This document shows, in pieces, positions 1 to 12,235 of a stretch of DNA of 64,000 nt. Made by a program: the position numbers and the translations under genes. How positions within the stretch are numbered: position 1 is the first letter of the stretch; each line of letters starts with the position of its first letter. Source of the stretch: Megamerina dolium (lineage: Eukaryota > Arthropoda > Insecta > Diptera > Megamerinidae); the NCBI GenBank assembly GCA_963854835.1, contig OY978525.1:98597388-98661387 (forward strand), written 5' to 3'. The notes below the pieces were generated by a model, which had not been told where the DNA came from, searched no databases, and worked only from the letters and a program-made list of their open reading frames with translations.

Positions 1-514
1 CTATTTAACACTTTATAGTCTTAATGTGATATTAAAAAAAAAACTGTTTATTTCTACTTATACATACGAGTAGTACGTATGTAGATACATTAGTATGTAT
101 GTATGTGTTCGTATATTGGGAGGATCACATGCGGTACGTGCGATTAACCACAATTGATATTTTTAACAGTAGGCACGTATTGGATGGTTTGAAGATAAGG
201 CATATATCGTAAATGTGATAATGCATAAAATTCAAAGAATCAGTAATATGAGAATTAAATTAATCAATTGTATGTAAAATAGTACAGTGAATTAACCACA
301 AACAATTTTCTCATAAACATTTATTTATGGCATTCCCATGTTATATTGTATGCCTATTGGTAACACAAACAAACTTTAAGGAATTGCTGGAGGTATTAAA
401 ATGGTAGATTTTTGTCCATCTCTTAAGCATATTTAAATGTGTCCGTCCTTATAATCGTGTTTCATTTGTCTGCTTCACTGCTACAATAACTTGAAGACTT
501 TTGCGCCATCGCTT
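1..514. other. AT-rich DNA, no gene seen
   Basis: This stretch has short GTAT/TACG-rich tracts and no coding signal, tRNA or element end that I can recognise. It is likely intergenic or intronic background. Confidence 0.5.
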
Positions 515-616
515 TTTCTGAACTTTGTCACAAGAGTTCTTTTAGCAACTTTTCCATGGCAAATTGTTACTGCCGGAAGAATCGTCAATTTCTTGCTGAC
601 ATGTGGGTACCGTTAG
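515..616 (-). repeat. SINE fragment (tRNA-derived family)
   Basis: A decayed internal piece of the SINE family seen complete near 36.4 kb. On the minus strand it carries the shared block around GGTACCCAC, then the CGGCAGTAACAATTTGCC-like block and the AAAGTTC-like segment. The tRNA-like head and the 3' tail are missing. Identified only by comparison with the other copies in this window. Confidence 0.5.
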
Positions 617-777
617 TGAAAATATTTATGAAAAGTTCGATCTCTAGCTATGGTTACATACTGATTTGTAGATGTTCTCGTATTTGGATTATTGAAAGCT
701 TATTAAGCGTTGTTGGTATTTTTCCTAGAAATAAATGTTTTTATTTCTTGTCCATACGCACAATATATGTAAATGTA

Positions 778-1974
778 CAGGGTGTTCCATTAAGACGCGT
801 GTGGTATTTTGATATTTTATTTCATTCGAAAGGTCTCATTATGAGATTATGTGTGGAAAATCATGTCGCGTATATGTTCACTGTGTCTATTACGTAGATA
901 TCTCACTCCTTCGGTCATATTCTTGATGACGTTTTGCAGTATGACCTCCGGAATGACCCGAATCACCAATGTAATATTGCTTTTCAACTATGAAATCGTC
1001 TTCGGATCATTCAAATAGACTAAATTCTTCGTGTGAATCCACAGAAAAAACTCTAACGGCGTCAAATCACATAATCTGGGCGGCCAATTCACATCACCGC
1101 GATAAGAAATTACACGGTTTGAGAATTTGCGAAGCAAAAAGTCCAAATTGAGGAGAGTTGTGTGTGGTGTAACGCCGTCCTATTGAAACCACTTATCGTC
1201 CAGACCCTGAGCTTCAACTTCTGGCACAAAATAGTGCCCCAACATGGTGTGATATCACTGAGAATTGATATTATCGATATTTCTATCATCATTCTCGAAA
1301 AAATATGGCCCGATGATGCCTCCAACTCCCAAAACGCACCAAACGGTGACTCGCGGTGGATGCATTGGCTTTTCAACAATGTCGTGTGGATTTTCCGAAC
1401 CCCAGATACGACAGTTTTTTTTGTTAACATAGCCTCCGAGCTGGAAATGAGCCTCGTTCGAAAAGATGATTTTTTTAGAAAAAATCATGGCCCAATCAGC
1501 GAATGTACGGCGTTGTGCATGGTCACGGGGCAACAGATGCTGCATCAAATGGGTGTAACTTCAAGTCAAAGCGCAAAATTCGATGCATCGTGGTCGCGGA
1601 AATGGCCAATTGTTGCGAACGATAGCAAATAAATATTCCGGGGGACTCGACGACACATTTCACTTGCGGCAGCAATATTCTCAGCACTGCTTGCATTCCG
1701 AACTCTGGCTTGCTTCGAAGCATCAACTACGAAACCAGTTCTTTTACTAAAGTGGTGATTGTGACCTCATTTTTGTTGAATCGATTGTAGCATTTGCATG
1801 ATCGACTTGGAATTTAAGATCCAAAATTTGACGATTTCAATGCTTTGTTCATTCATGCAGTGATCCATAAATAAAGTCCTATACTGTCACGAGGACAATG
1901 ACATGGCGGAAAAGGGTCGATAATGCAAATTATAATCGATAACAAAGTACCACATCTACTATTGGAACACACTG
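778..1974 (-). mobile_element. Decayed mariner-like element, rosa-type DD41D
   Basis: A 1.2-kb Tc1/mariner-superfamily relic flanked by TA on both sides. The ends are inverted repeats starting CAGGGTGTTCC on the left and CAGTGTGTTCC when the right end is read inward. On the minus strand the transposase can be followed in pieces: RILRFDLKLHPF, then NEAHFQLGGYVNKKNCRIWG, then a WFQ-stop-DG block, then CDLTPLEFFLW. The second and third catalytic positions are 41 residues apart, as in the rosa (DD41D) family. All three catalytic blocks are damaged: the first Asp is Asn, a stop lies beside the second Asp, and the third Asp is Glu. It closely parallels the element at 43.4 kb but has different terminal sequence, so it is an older, separate lineage. 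Confidence 0.82.
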
Positions 1975-1976
1975 TA

Positions 1977-2700
1977 TATAAATGTAATCGATAGCAACGT
2001 TAAAGAGTGCGGTAACAACGGTATGTGTTGCGTACGCGAACGCATTATTATCATTGACCACAACCATTACCGCAATGATCATCATAGTTCTTATCGCAAG
2101 AGTTGTCTTGCATTTGCTCCATTGTTGGTGCTTTGGTGTTTTTATTGTACAATATTAATAACATTATTATCATATGGGTGTGTTGATAATTAGTGGTCAA
2201 TCATTTCGTATGGTATATTCCATTACATGACATGAAAATCACAATAGGATGACATTTATTTATTTAATCATTTTCATATACAGATAATAATTTCAATTAT
2301 AAATCGAAATGGACCAAATTGAACCAAAGAGAATATTACTTGCAATCAATCATATTTACGTAAATAAAATATTATTTTGCAATTACTTGAAGTATGAATG
2401 TGTAATGTTATTGACCTTAAATTTGTACGTGTTTCGTTGTTCCTCATATGGTATTATCGAATGGAAAAGATTATGACTATGTAGGGGGTATATATGCATA
2501 ATATACTCGTATAGTGTAAGTATGTATTTTATATTAAATTGAATTGATAATTTTAAAATTGTCTGATGGTAAACATTTACAGAAAAATGCTGTATGTATC
2601 AAGAATTGAAACGTATGTTCTCTTACGTTTTTCTAAAAAAAAAAGAATTTACCCGATTTCATTAATTTGTTTCTTTTGTCTACAAATGAAAAAATGGGCT
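1977..2700. other. AT-rich DNA, no gene seen
   Basis: No coding signal. Contains short AT tracts and an A run near 2635. Nothing further can be supported. Confidence 0.45.
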
Positions 2701-2865
2701 CTAACGTCGCACAATCATATTCTTAGATTAAAACTATAAAGTTCATTCAAGATCCATTATTTTTCCAATAGATGGCTTTGGTAATCTATATCTCGCGTTG
2801 TATAAGTGCGATCGGATTACGTTAGATGGCGTTAGAAACATAGGATTTCGTACTAAATAAACTTT

Positions 2866-2897
2866 TGAGTCAAGCAGTTTTGTGATTGCTTGACTCA
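2866..2897. repeat. Perfect 11-bp palindrome with 10-bp spacer
   Basis: TGAGTCAAGCA (2866-2876) is repeated as its exact reverse complement TGCTTGACTCA (2887-2897). It lies immediately 5' of the mariner-like coding relic and is not part of any terminal repeat I could pair. Confidence 0.85.
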
Positions 2898-3557
2898 GTA
2901 TTGTTTGAGCACGCATCAAAGATGGACACCAATAGAGAGAAAATACGCCATATTTTCCAGTTTTTCTTCGATAAAGCTAGCCAAATGGCTGAAAATGTGA
3001 ATAGTGTTTATGGTCCTGATACTATATCAGCAATCACGTGCAATTTTGGTTTCGTAGATTCCGTTCCGTTCCGATAATATAATGGAAATCGTCGAATCTG
3101 ACCGTTATGTAAGCACTGTTTCTACTGCCCAGGAGCTAAACATCGCACAAAAAACTGTTTGGAACCATTTGGAAATAGGGCTGGATACAAAAAGAAGCTC
3201 GATGTATGGGTGCCACACGAGTTAACGCAAAAAAACCTCATGGACCGAATTTCCATCTGCAAATCGCTGCTGAATCGCAACAAAATCGATCCATTTCTGA
3301 AGCGGATGGTTACTGGTGATGAAAAGTGGGTCACTTACGACAACGTCAAGCGAAAACGGTCGTGGTTGAATCGCGGTGAGCCGTCGCAATCGGTGGGCAA
3401 GCCCGGATTGACCGTCAGGAAGGTTTTGCTGTGTGTTTGGTGGTATTGGCAGGGATTTATCTACTATGAGCTGCCCCCCTACGGCCAAACTCTTTATTTG
3501 GATCTGTACTTTCAACAATTGGACCATCTGAAGGAAGCAATCGCCCAGAAGCGGAGG
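2886..3557 (+). pseudogene. Broken mariner transposase (mellifera-type, DD34D group)
   Basis: Remains of a classical mariner transposase, the enzyme that cuts and pastes the element at TA sites. From 2921 the frame gives MDTNREKIRHIFQFFFDKAS and then YGPDTISA, a mariner-type N-terminal helix-turn-helix region. It loses its frame near 3060, where part of the DNA-binding domain appears deleted. A second stretch reads MEIVESD, TAQELNIAQKTVWNHL, then VPHELTQKNLMDRISICKSL and the first catalytic block VTGDEKW, followed by KRKRSW and KVLLCVWW. It stops around IAQKR at 3557, before the second and third catalytic Asp, where unrelated DNA and then a DINE-like element begin. The block order and wording fit the mellifera subfamily; subfamily assignment is from family knowledge. 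It cannot encode an active enzyme. Confidence 0.85.
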
Positions 3558-3643
3558 TTTATACATACAAGTAGATTGCTTCCTGTAAGGTTTAAATTTA
3601 ATGCGCTGTTTTTCAGCTGTTTTTTAAGAAGCCTCTTTTTACT

Positions 3644-4200
3644 TATACCCTGCATGAGTGCGAGGTATATTCATTTCGATAAGATGTTTGTAAACACTTG
3701 AAGAAATTTCCGGAGATATAGAAAGGTATAAATATTCCGTTCGTCCGTCTGTTTGCCTGACATCTGAATGGTTCGTACGATAACCTGAGCAAATATTGAG
3801 CTATTTCGATGAAATTTGGCATGAGTAAGAGATTGCTAGTAGGCTTGATAATGGGTATGATCGGTCAAGTGCCATGTCCACAAGGAGCAATCAAAACTTT
3901 GGATTTAAAAAAGTGTTTTACTTGCACTTAATATAACATCTAGGACAACAATATTTGACACATAGAGTTATATTATATTATTATATAATTTTGTCAAAAA
4001 TTAGTAGGCCACGCTTACTTTTTATAATAGTTCCAACACAAAGCGCCTGAATTTCTTTTAAATTTCAACCGCTGTAACTTCGGCAATCTTCTGTCTAGAA
4101 CAACCATAATTGACACTTATGTTAATATAGTAGTCGAAAATGGGCGTGGTATGAAATTAGCATGCCACGCCCACTCCTTCGTGGTACTTTCGTACAGAGG
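3644..4200 (+). mobile_element. DINE-1-like element, 5' part (split by SINE)
   Basis: Begins with TATACCCTGC, the same start as the copies at 8-9, 25 and 30-32 kb. The GTTCGTCCGTCTG stretch, the block around GAGCTATTTCGATGAAATTT and the CCACGCCCACTCCTT block appear in the same order as in the better copies. No coding potential is expected: DINE-type elements are non-autonomous derivatives of helentrons. This copy is clearly more diverged than those at 8 and 30 kb. It is interrupted at 4200 by a SINE and resumes at 4531. Confidence 0.72.
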
Positions 4201-4530
4201 TTACATTAGGTTATTGTGGCTGCCCTCTCTCCGAGAGGACACACTTAGGCTAGAAAGGCCCATTGCCCATTGCCCGAGCTTCTCTTCTAATACTGTTGTG
4301 CGTGTTAAATTTGTACAGCTTTAGAAGGAACCTACTTATATTAGCCGATTCCGAACGGTAGAACCCTTGTGGCATCACTTTAACTTAGTTTTGTCACAGA
4401 GCTCTTTTAAGAAGAATTGTTGGCAAATTGTTACTGCTGGAAAAATTGCCAATTTTTGCCGACAGATGGGTACCGTTCGAAAGAAAAATCTTTTCGATAT
4501 TAAATTTTGTTATGCTTCAGCCGGGGATTC
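4201..4530 (-). mobile_element. SINE inserted in DINE-like element, 5' truncated
   Basis: A member of the tRNA-derived SINE family, on the minus strand. The 3' end (TAACCTAATGTAA-like tail) is at 4201 and the sequence runs back to the B-box end of the tRNA-like head (GAATCCCC near 4528), so the 5' end is truncated. It is flanked by CGTACAGAG (4191-4199) and CGTACACAG (4531-4539), a 9-bp target duplication with one mismatch. Removing it rejoins the DINE-like sequence in register with the intact copies. Confidence 0.8.
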
Positions 4531-4940
4531 CGTACACAGTTGCGGAAATTGAAAAAAAATTAAAACCTCTTTGACTTGCTAACTATTCAACGTAGGACAA
4601 ACATATTCAAGTTGTTGATTAACATTGCAAAGCTCATTAGAAGAGACAAGAAAGAGATAAGCCACACCCACCTTTTTATATGGCTCCCATACAAAGCATC
4701 GGAAGTTGTTTTATATTTAAACCGACATAACTTCAGCAATTTTCAGCTTAAAACAACCATGTTTAGCACGAAGTTTAATATTGTCGTTTGTAATAAACTT
4801 GAGAGAAATCAGCGCACCACACCTACTACTTAATGTAGCTCCCATACAAATTAGTGGGGGAAAAAAAGATGGATACGCGAGCCAACTTGTTATATACCGT
4901 ATTATACATGTGCGGGGTATAATTTGTTCAGCCATATTTT
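4531..4940 (+). mobile_element. DINE-1-like element, 3' part
   Basis: Continues the element interrupted at 4200: GTTGCGGAAATT, the CTTGCTAACTATTCAACGTAGGA block and the GCTCCCATACAAA blocks match the copy at 31.2-31.9 kb. It ends with GGGGTATAATTTG and a decayed version of the 3' hairpin. Confidence 0.68.
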
Positions 4941-7166
4941 TTCCAAAACTACTGAATTTGTTTATTTTATTCGAAATTTAGTTTTATGGAGCATTTCATT
5001 GTAGTGTAAGCTATTGACTATGGATTTTGTTTAGAATCAATTTGCAATTTTCAAACACTTTTGCCAGTTACTTTATAAAAGCACTATGCTTTATGTATGT
5101 ATATGTGTATGTGATATGATTATTTTGTATACCTTCCTTCCTTATGGTGATTTTCAAATGAGTTGAAGAATTTTTGCATTCGACCTTCAACATTCACCAA
5201 AACAACCTTTATTACCATCACCACCGTCACCTCCGTCAGTATGTACGCCGACTATGAACTACATATTTAGTTTATACTCTTATGAATTAAATTAAATTTG
5301 TAAATTATTTAAGGTTTTTGTTCTTGTTTACTGTGAGTATTCGGTAGTTCTATGCAAGTTTTTTTTTTGTTTTTTTTCGTTTTAGTTGTGCTAAAGTCTT
5401 AGCGTGTGTACGTATATTGTTGCTTTTAAAAATTCTTTGTTTTATTATTACCTAAGCATATAGAGTTTCTATGTATAAGAGATAGGCATATTTAGTGAAA
5501 TATATAATAAAATTAATTTATTGTTTTACACAAACAGAGAAAAACAAAAAAACAATAGTAACTATAAGTGTTTGCTAACCAAACATTGAATCAAGTTACG
5601 CATGTTCATTGTGTTCATTTATTTTGAACTAGATGCTGCTGCTGCTGCTGCTACTGCCACTGTGCTTCCTTTGTTGTTGTTGTTGTTACTAATATTATTA
5701 TTATTATTATTATTGTTATTGTTGTAGTTACAGTTGTTGTAGCTATTAGTATTATATTATTATTAAAAAAAAAAAAATTTATTTATATTATTATTATTAT
5801 TATTATTTTTGTGGTTGTTGTTGTTGTTGCTGTCTGTATTCATAATCATCATCATCATCATCATCATCATCATTGTAATTAAGTGAGAAATGAGGTTGAG
5901 AAACTGCCTTCAGCAAGGTCGTTTAGCTTTATTGTTGGTGATGGTGATGGTGCTGGTGTTGGTACGTACTAATGCTATTGTGTATGATAGCCGTTGTGTT
6001 ATTGTTATGGCTTTTGGCTACTTACATACATACGTACCTACGATATATGTATATGGTACCTACAGAAATGCAATATATATATATATATACGTTTAATTCA
6101 CATATGATATACTTATACCTGTATCACAGGTATCACGAGAGTATAACAAAAAAAAAAACTATTTCTCGGAATCACATATGCAGCATACATATGTATTGGT
6201 TCATATCTACGTATACTGCCAACTAACCATATGGACTACTAACAACAGCAGCAATCATTATTATAGTAACAGTGGTAGTATTACAACACTCTCACCTGTT
6301 GCTATTATTTGTTTACCTACATACATACATACACACAAACGTTGGTATGTATTTTTTTGTTATTATTATTATTATTATTATTATTTTTATTTTCATCTAT
6401 TATTGTTGTTTCGTAAACAAAACAAAATGCGCAAAAAAAAACAAATTAGGTATTTCCATGCCAATGTTATATTTATGTATAGTCGTTTTTTTCTTCTTCT
6501 TCTTCTTTCATTTCAATTTATTTTTATTAAGTATTATGATAATTATTTTTGTCTTATTCACCACGATTTAAATGATGGGTGCTTACCAAGCAAATCACAG
6601 CATGGAATGCCTGTCGATCATTGAATAGCAAACAACAACAACAACAGCAAATCACATCAACAAAATTGTAATTATTATTGTTAGAAAACAACAATAACAC
6701 CAATAACAACAACAACAGCATTATGACGCAAAACTACGATCTATTAATTTCTATTACTTACTGCTCATACATGTCGTGTTACCAATAATTCGTGTATATT
6801 AACTTCATTAATTATAACAACACAACCACAACAAATAATACAGGTGAAGAACAATATCATTGCGAAAAAACAAAAAATAAACGCTTTTATTTTTCGATTA
6901 TATCATAAATCACGTGAGGCATTTGTAGGTTCATTACAATTATTTGTTTAGAATTTCATGGTTGCATGCATTTTGAGAGCATTTTGAATAAAATTTCATA
7001 TATTTTATATTTTCTAATTATAAATGTTACCTTTAGACGTAACCATTTGAGCTTGGGGAAATAGAATCATCATCTGCATCAAGGCAAATTCCTAAATAAT
7101 TCGCAGTTGCATCAATATTCGCCTAAGTACTGTATAAGTTCCATTTATAATTTACATATCTAATTA
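4941..7166. other. Microsatellite-rich noncoding DNA
   Basis: No gene recognised. Contains CTG repeats (5634-5653), GTT and ATT repeats (about 5670-5720 and 5785-5810), CAT repeats (5846-5873), TTA repeats (6359-6384) and scattered CAA repeats near 6630-6720. Short open frames here are made of these repeats and show no coding signature. Confidence 0.7.
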
Positions 7167-7168
7167 TA

Positions 7169-7964
7169 CAGGGTAAGCCATTTAAAATGCAAGTATAGGG
7201 CAACCGTATACATTTTATTAGCGCTGTCAGATCGACTAATCACATATCGCGTTGGAAGTGTCAGTTCAAGGAAATGTCTACCATGGAATAGTATACTTTA
7301 AAAGAATGCTCTGACATTGTTAAGTTATGTTTATATTCCAAATTAGTTGTCAATTGTGAAAATTAAACGTGTGTTTCGTAAAAAAGTGAGTAAATTTTAT
7401 GAGCTCCGGTAGCTTTACCAACGTCAGCCACGCATCGAAACAGCAAACAAGACATTCCCATGAAAATATTGCAGTCGTACGAGCGGGTATAGAAGAGACT
7501 CCAACGACTTAGAACTACGATCGTTCTCAGGAATTAGACATTCTTCGAGTCATTTTCCGACGCATAATTCATAGCGATTTGAAGATGTTTCCACACAAAA
7601 TTCAAACGGCATTAAATTAAATTGAAACAAGCAATTTATTGCGACCATTGTTCCCAGGGCGACTCACATCGAAAAATGGTGATTTTGAATGTTCACCTAG
7701 ATCACCCAATTTAATGCCACCAGACTCTCATTTGTAGGGTTATTTGAGGTCCAAGAACTGACTACACAACTAAGCCAAAGACTTTAGCTTAATTGAAAGC
7801 CAACATGCGAGACTGAATCATTGGCCAAAATTATGGAAAATTCCGAAAAAAAGTAGATTTGGTCTTCAAGGCCAAATCCGGCAATTTGCGCGAACAACAA
7901 AAATTATTTTGTATTGATTTTTTTTTTAAAAAACAAACGCTTCCACTTTAAATGGTCTACCCTG
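7169..7964 (+). mobile_element. Decayed mariner-like element with TIRs
   Basis: A 796-bp element flanked by TA (7167-7168 and 7965-7966). Its ends are inverted repeats: CAGGGTAAGCCATTTAAAAT on the left and CAGGGTAGACCATTTAAAGT on the right, read inward. The interior has many stops and frameshifts, but transposase remnants are visible on the plus strand near 7690-7880, in different frames: a DFECSPRSPNLMPP-like block (the SPDLxPxD motif region) followed by GYLRSK and LKANMRD. This is the usual order around the third catalytic Asp of IS630/Tc1/mariner enzymes. Family within the superfamily cannot be fixed. Confidence 0.75.
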
Positions 7965-8135
7965 TATATATGCAATCCAGATTTGTAAAGAATTGTGGCT
8001 TCTATTCATTTAATACTAAAAGTGACATACTCATAACAGGCGATTCCTATCAGTAGTATTTTCGGATAAGAGTCTACTTTGACCCTTATCCTTGATCCTT
8101 ATCCTTCCTTTGTTGACTCAAAAAAAAAAAAAAAT

Positions 8136-9426
8136 CTCCTTACAGTCGGCTGGGGCCGACCAAATTATACCCTGCATATGTAGATGTATATATAAAAAGT
8201 TTGCTCGTATATCCATCCTTTTCTTCCTTAAAAGTTTTAGTTTAATTCCCTCGACTTTGTATGGGAGACCTATGAAGGAGTGGGCGTGGCACACCGATTT
8301 TCTGCCAGATTATTTCCGGCTACGATATTAATCTAAGTGTCAATTATGGTTATTTTAGGAAGAAGATTACCGAAATTACAGCTGTTTCAATTTAAAATTT
8401 GTATGGGGGCTACAATAAACAGTGAGCGTGGTGCGCCCATTTTCTGTGAGCCTAGTTGCTCGTACAATACTAATCCATACCTTAAATCTCGTTGTCCTAC
8501 GCTAAATGGTTTGTAAGTTATACACTGAGTGGTACACTGATTTTCTGCCAGTTTTTGCCGACTACGATATTAATTTAAGTGTCAATTATGGTTATTCTAG
8601 ACAGAAGATTGCTGAAGGTACAGCTGTTTCAATTTAAAATTTGTATGGGGGCTACAATAAACAGTGGGCTTGGTGCGCCCATTTTCTGTGAGCCTAGTTG
8701 CTCGTACAATACTAATCCATACCTTAAATCTCGTTATTCTACGCTGAATAGTTTGCAAGTTATAACCGGTAACATTTTTTTTAATTTCCGCAACTTTGTA
8801 TGGTAGACCCAAAAAGGAGTGGGCGTGGCATATTGATTTTCTGCCATATTATTTTTGACTACCGTGTTAATCTAAGTGTCAATTATGGTTATTCTAGACA
8901 GAAGATTGTAGAAGTTACAGCAGTTTCAATTTAAAAGAAGTACAGACACTTTGTATGGGAGCTACACTAGAAAGTAGGCGTGGCTCATCCACTTTTGGTG
9001 AGGTTATATAGTAGTATAATATAACTCTATGTGCAAAATATTGTTGTCCCAAGTGGTATATTGTGTGAGTTATAGCAAGTTAAAGATTTTGAAAATTTCG
9101 AGGTTAGTCGCTTTGAATGCTTGGTGTGGGCGTGGTTATTGACCGATCATGCCCAATATCAATCCCCTCCGTACCCTTGGATCATAGATTACTTATGCCA
9201 AATTTCATCGAAATAGCTCAATATTTACTCAAGTTATCGTGCGAACCAGCCAGGTGACAGACAGACGGACGGACGGACGGACGGACGGACATCGTTAAAT
9301 CGAAAATTTAATCGACGCTGATCACGAATATATATCCATGTCTATATCTCCGGAGATTCCTTCAAGTGGACACAAACATCTGACCGAAATGAATATACCA
9401 TGCATATTGCATTATGCAGGGTATAA
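8136..9426 (-). mobile_element. DINE-1-like (helentron-related) element, copy A
   Basis: A well preserved non-autonomous element on the minus strand, nearly identical to the copy at 30594-32222 over most of its length. Hallmarks in element orientation are TATACCCTGCATAATGC at the 5' end with an internal short palindrome, a (GTCC/GTCT) microsatellite (GGAC units at 9264-9291 on the plus strand), repeated CCACGCCCACTCCTT and CCCATACAAA modules, and a perfect 3' hairpin GTCGGC-TGGG-GCCGAC (8145-8160) just before the end. The terminal hairpin and internal microsatellite are known features of DINE-1/helentron-associated elements; the assignment rests on that architecture. No ORF of its own. One internal module is shorter than in copy B. 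Confidence 0.78.
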
Positions 9427-12235
9427 AAATCCTTATAGGACGGACGTTGGCTTCGCGACCAATAGTATTTTCAAATAAAAGTCTTTTTGCTAGCCGGCCT
9501 TAGGCGGGCACAAAAAAAAATTAACCCATATAGGACCATCGCCGCCTTCGCGACCATCATTTTTTTTACAATATTTACATTTATCACTATAATTCTCATT
9601 TGTCTCACACTTTTTCCGTATACACTTAATTGCAGTAGACAAAGTATGAACATTAAAAAAAAAAAATATTAAAAATACATAAGATTTAAAAAAAAAATAT
9701 GTTTAATACACCATTAGAAAGGTAATTGCATAGCCTTTAATTTGCTGCTAAATTTTCAATAGATTAATAAGGCTTATTTTCGAAAAAAATATGTTTTTGA
9801 AAAACTTAAAAAAAAAAAAATGTTTTATTTTCGATAATAATTTTTAAAATATAAAAAAAAAGATATAAAATTTTATAAATCACTGAAAAGGTATTGAAAA
9901 GACCTGTCTTTTGATACTCATATTGGAAGGAAAAATTGTAAATTTATTGAGTAATTTCGATCGCAAATTTGCACTTTGACCTTGAGCCACGCCTTATATG
10001 GTCGTTGGCGACAAAAAATTTTTGGTTGTTTATATTCAAAAAAATAGGCCCTATACGAAGACATTTTTTGTTTGTTTTTTCCTTTAAGTGGGCTATTCTG
10101 CACTTAAGCCAATTTTGCATAAGAAAAATATTTTGTTTTCTTCTTGTTTTGGTAAGAGTAAAGCCAGAATTCCAAACTGGTACCTTTTGCCCAGGAGACT
10201 AAAGAAAAAATACTTACACTTATACTTACTTAATATCATTCGCAGTCATCTGACGCTACATGAATTAAAGAAGAATGAAGTTGTGTCGAAAAGTTTTTTT
10301 TTGTCTTTTTTAGTAAAACATTTGCACGTTAAATTTAGCCATTATGAGTTTTTTCCCCTATTCGACGAGAGTTCTGTAGTAAATCAAACTTAACCTATAC
10401 GTGCTCATATAATATGTTAGCACAATATTAACTGCATTCGACTTCGAAGCAATTCTTGAATTAATCAAAAATATTTTTTACTTAATTTCCAATCACAATT
10501 ATCTCGATTTCATAATGCTGTTTAATATTTAGAAAGGTCTCATAACATTTGCTACATAAATAGCACCTATTAATTATAATTAAACATTTAATAAAAACAA
10601 AAAAAATATAACTATAATATGTTGCAAAGAGAGAAAGAGAAAAACAAAAAACGATGAAAATCAACAACAAATAAAAAGAATCAACAAATATGTCTAAACG
10701 ATTTGTGTAGGATTATGCAATATCAATGCATTAATAAATTGTTATTGTATATAAGTAGTATCAGAGGATTGACGGACGCACACACCTTTCATTCATTTAG
10801 TATGAATGCTTTAAGTAAGCAACTATTACTTCACAATATTTAAACTTCAAGAGTACAACTGGCATACATACTTACAATATATTTATATCGTTTTTATATA
10901 CAAAATACAATCTCCTGTTGCAAGTTTCAATTTGTTTGTTGCACACACAAAAACGGACAATTAGAGTGAGTGGTACAGTAAGTATCTCTACGTACGAGTA
11001 TCTTTAGTGACGGTATAGCCATTGGTTATTTGGTTGATTTTGCTACTGCTATTGCTGACGCTGTTACTGTGTGCCACTCTAGTTGAAATAATCTGTGTTA
11101 AGTGATTGTCTGCAGTTGATTTAGTTTAATGCCACATAATTTTTTCTTTCTTGCTTTAGTTTTTGGGCACACCCAATCCGGATTACTTATACTTGCATAT
11201 ATATACAGATATATAGTATGATGGCCATCAGGTGTCTTTATTAATTTGTATTGAATTCATATTTATGCAAGCAAGTAACAGTTGTTGCAGTCTTTTCATA
11301 TTTATTTTTAATAAGAATTTGTGGCAGCACAAACACAAAAAAAAACCTTGATAAGAAACTTTCATATACGAGAATATATGAGTGAGTATATCTACTAACT
11401 TATATTTATTATATATATACTTATATTTATTATATTTTATATGTATGCCAATTGCTCTCAATTGATCCTTTATGAGGTGAATTCCATATTCGAAATTATG
11501 AAAAAGAAAAAAATTGAATTCCTTTAACCTCATAAAAGCTTCTTGTACAATTCCACTTGATATACATACAACAACTATCTGTGTATCTGTTTATCTATTA
11601 CTGAAGTTGTGATTATTATAATTGTTATTTTCTTTGTAAGCTCAGGAGATGATCATTTTTATTTTGAATAGAAACTTAAAATCATTTATTGGGAATAAAT
11701 CTTTAACTGATTCTTATTAAATTGTATTGTAAAAATATTGAACATTATTTTCGCTAAATCAATATCCCTTATCATAGACATTCACTGTGAATATCCCTTA
11801 TCATAGACATTCACTGTGAATCGTGCAGAGTGAATCATCATTCACTGTTACATATTTTCATTCAGTTCTGTGGTTTCATCTTTCATTAAATGGTGAATGG
11901 TATTAAAATGCTTAAATTTTTAACTCCGCCTTCATTTTGGATGAATTATCGTTTTAGAAACGACTCTTTCGTAAATATATTCCATCTTTCACATTTAGCG
12001 TACATTTTGGATGAAACAAGAATGAAAGTAATTTTACACTTTGGATCGTTTCTGCAAGATGTATTTTACATCAAAGTGAAACACTCTTAATGAGTCTTTA
12101 GTGAAATTCTCAAGATCATGTGTATGATTCTCTGGTAATATCAGAACGACTAGACCCAGTTACGAGGTGTGGCGGTTAAACAATTTTTTTTTCCATGGCA
12201 AAGTTTAGTAGGTCTGCTTTGACTAGAACACTTTG
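9427..12235. other. AT-rich noncoding DNA
   Basis: No gene recognised. The segment 9427-10030 has several similar GC-richer snatches (TTCGCGACCA at about 9453 and 9550, GGTCGTTGGCGAC near 10000) that may be remnants of an old repeat. The rest is A/T runs and short GTT/TTG tracts. Confidence 0.5.
11762..11819. repeat. Perfect 29-bp tandem duplication
   Basis: The unit beginning ATATCCCTTATCATAGACAT is present twice, head to tail, without mismatch (period 29). It is followed by AGTGAAT-CATC-ATTCACT, a small palindrome sharing the TTCACT motif. Confidence 0.85.

Noticed and set aside
5634..5873. CRISPR-like or coding repeats in the triplet tracts
   Set aside because: These are simple microsatellites without spacers, typical of fly noncoding DNA.
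6178..6624. A 148-codon plus-strand ORF
   Set aside because: It runs through TTA and TTC microsatellites and A/T tracts with no recognisable domain; overlapping frames are equally open.
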